From the NCBI GenBank assembly GCA_963991775.1, contig CAXDRM010000082.1:1-6304 (forward strand): a DNA stretch of 6,304 nt, given 5' to 3'. Position 1 is the first letter of the stretch; each line of letters starts with the position of its first letter. Position numbers and translations under genes: made by a program. Origin of the DNA: CAXDRM01 sp963991775. Its GTDB lineage: Bacteria > Pseudomonadota > Alphaproteobacteria > Rickettsiales > JABIRX01. The notes below the pieces were generated by a model. It searched no databases. It was not told where the DNA came from and saw only the letters and a list, made by a program, of their open reading frames with translations. Shown piece after piece: positions 6,233 through 6,304 of the stretch.

Positions 6233-6304
6233 ATTTCCAGTTCCTAACATCTAGCTTCACACTAGCCCATTCGTAAGCTCAATTTGCAAAATCATAGATT
6301 TTAC

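Noticed and set aside
6282..6294. 13-base word ATTTGCAAAATCA, which also occurs inverted at 10-22
   Set aside because: With this base composition, a rough estimate gives one or more 13-base matches expected by chance in a window of this length, so it is not evidence of a repeat family.
6233..6304. Final 72 bases
   Set aside because: No open frame, RNA gene or convincing repeat could be seen; only AT-rich sequence.

Overview
The window is AT-rich (roughly two thirds A+T by eye) and gene-dense, with short intergenic spaces and few recognisable Shine-Dalgarno sequences. The gene content suggests an alphaproteobacterium, possibly a Rickettsiales-type, host-associated lineage. The evidence is an alphaproteobacterial-style ParE, the proteobacterial (GshA-fold) glutamate-cysteine ligase that is also found in Ehrlichia/Anaplasma relatives, biotin genes, and large palindromic elements next to genes that recall Rickettsia palindromic elements. 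This placement is inference, because no marker in the window fixes the taxonomy.

Layout. From the left edge: a strong hairpin (1-33); then on the minus strand a BioC-like methyltransferase (61-816) that overlaps the end of a compact BioH-like esterase (797-1420). A 188-bp palindromic element (1444-1631) follows, and then gshA (1618-2829, minus), whose last codons and stop lie inside one arm of that element. A 121-bp divergent promoter region separates gshA from parE (2951-4918, plus). A 234-bp gap with a hairpin behind parE and an operator-like palindrome leads to a 304-aa pilin-like protein (5153-6067, plus). Directly on its stop codon begins a 169-bp element (6064-6232) that folds almost completely into a three-way junction. 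The last 72 bases hold nothing I can name.

How the genes fit together. BioC methylates malonyl-ACP so that a pimeloyl chain can be built by fatty acid synthesis, and a BioH-type esterase removes the methyl group afterwards; the overlapping pair is therefore a functional unit for pimelate supply in biotin synthesis. GshA makes gamma-glutamylcysteine, the first step to glutathione. ParE is the ATPase/TOPRIM subunit of topoisomerase IV. The pilin-like protein joins a type IV prepilin leader to a LamG/concanavalin-like body and is a candidate surface adhesin.

The least ordinary things here are the two large palindromic elements, which share one architecture (long outer stem, two inner hairpins, anchored on the stop codon of the upstream gene), and the pilin-lectin-like fusion.
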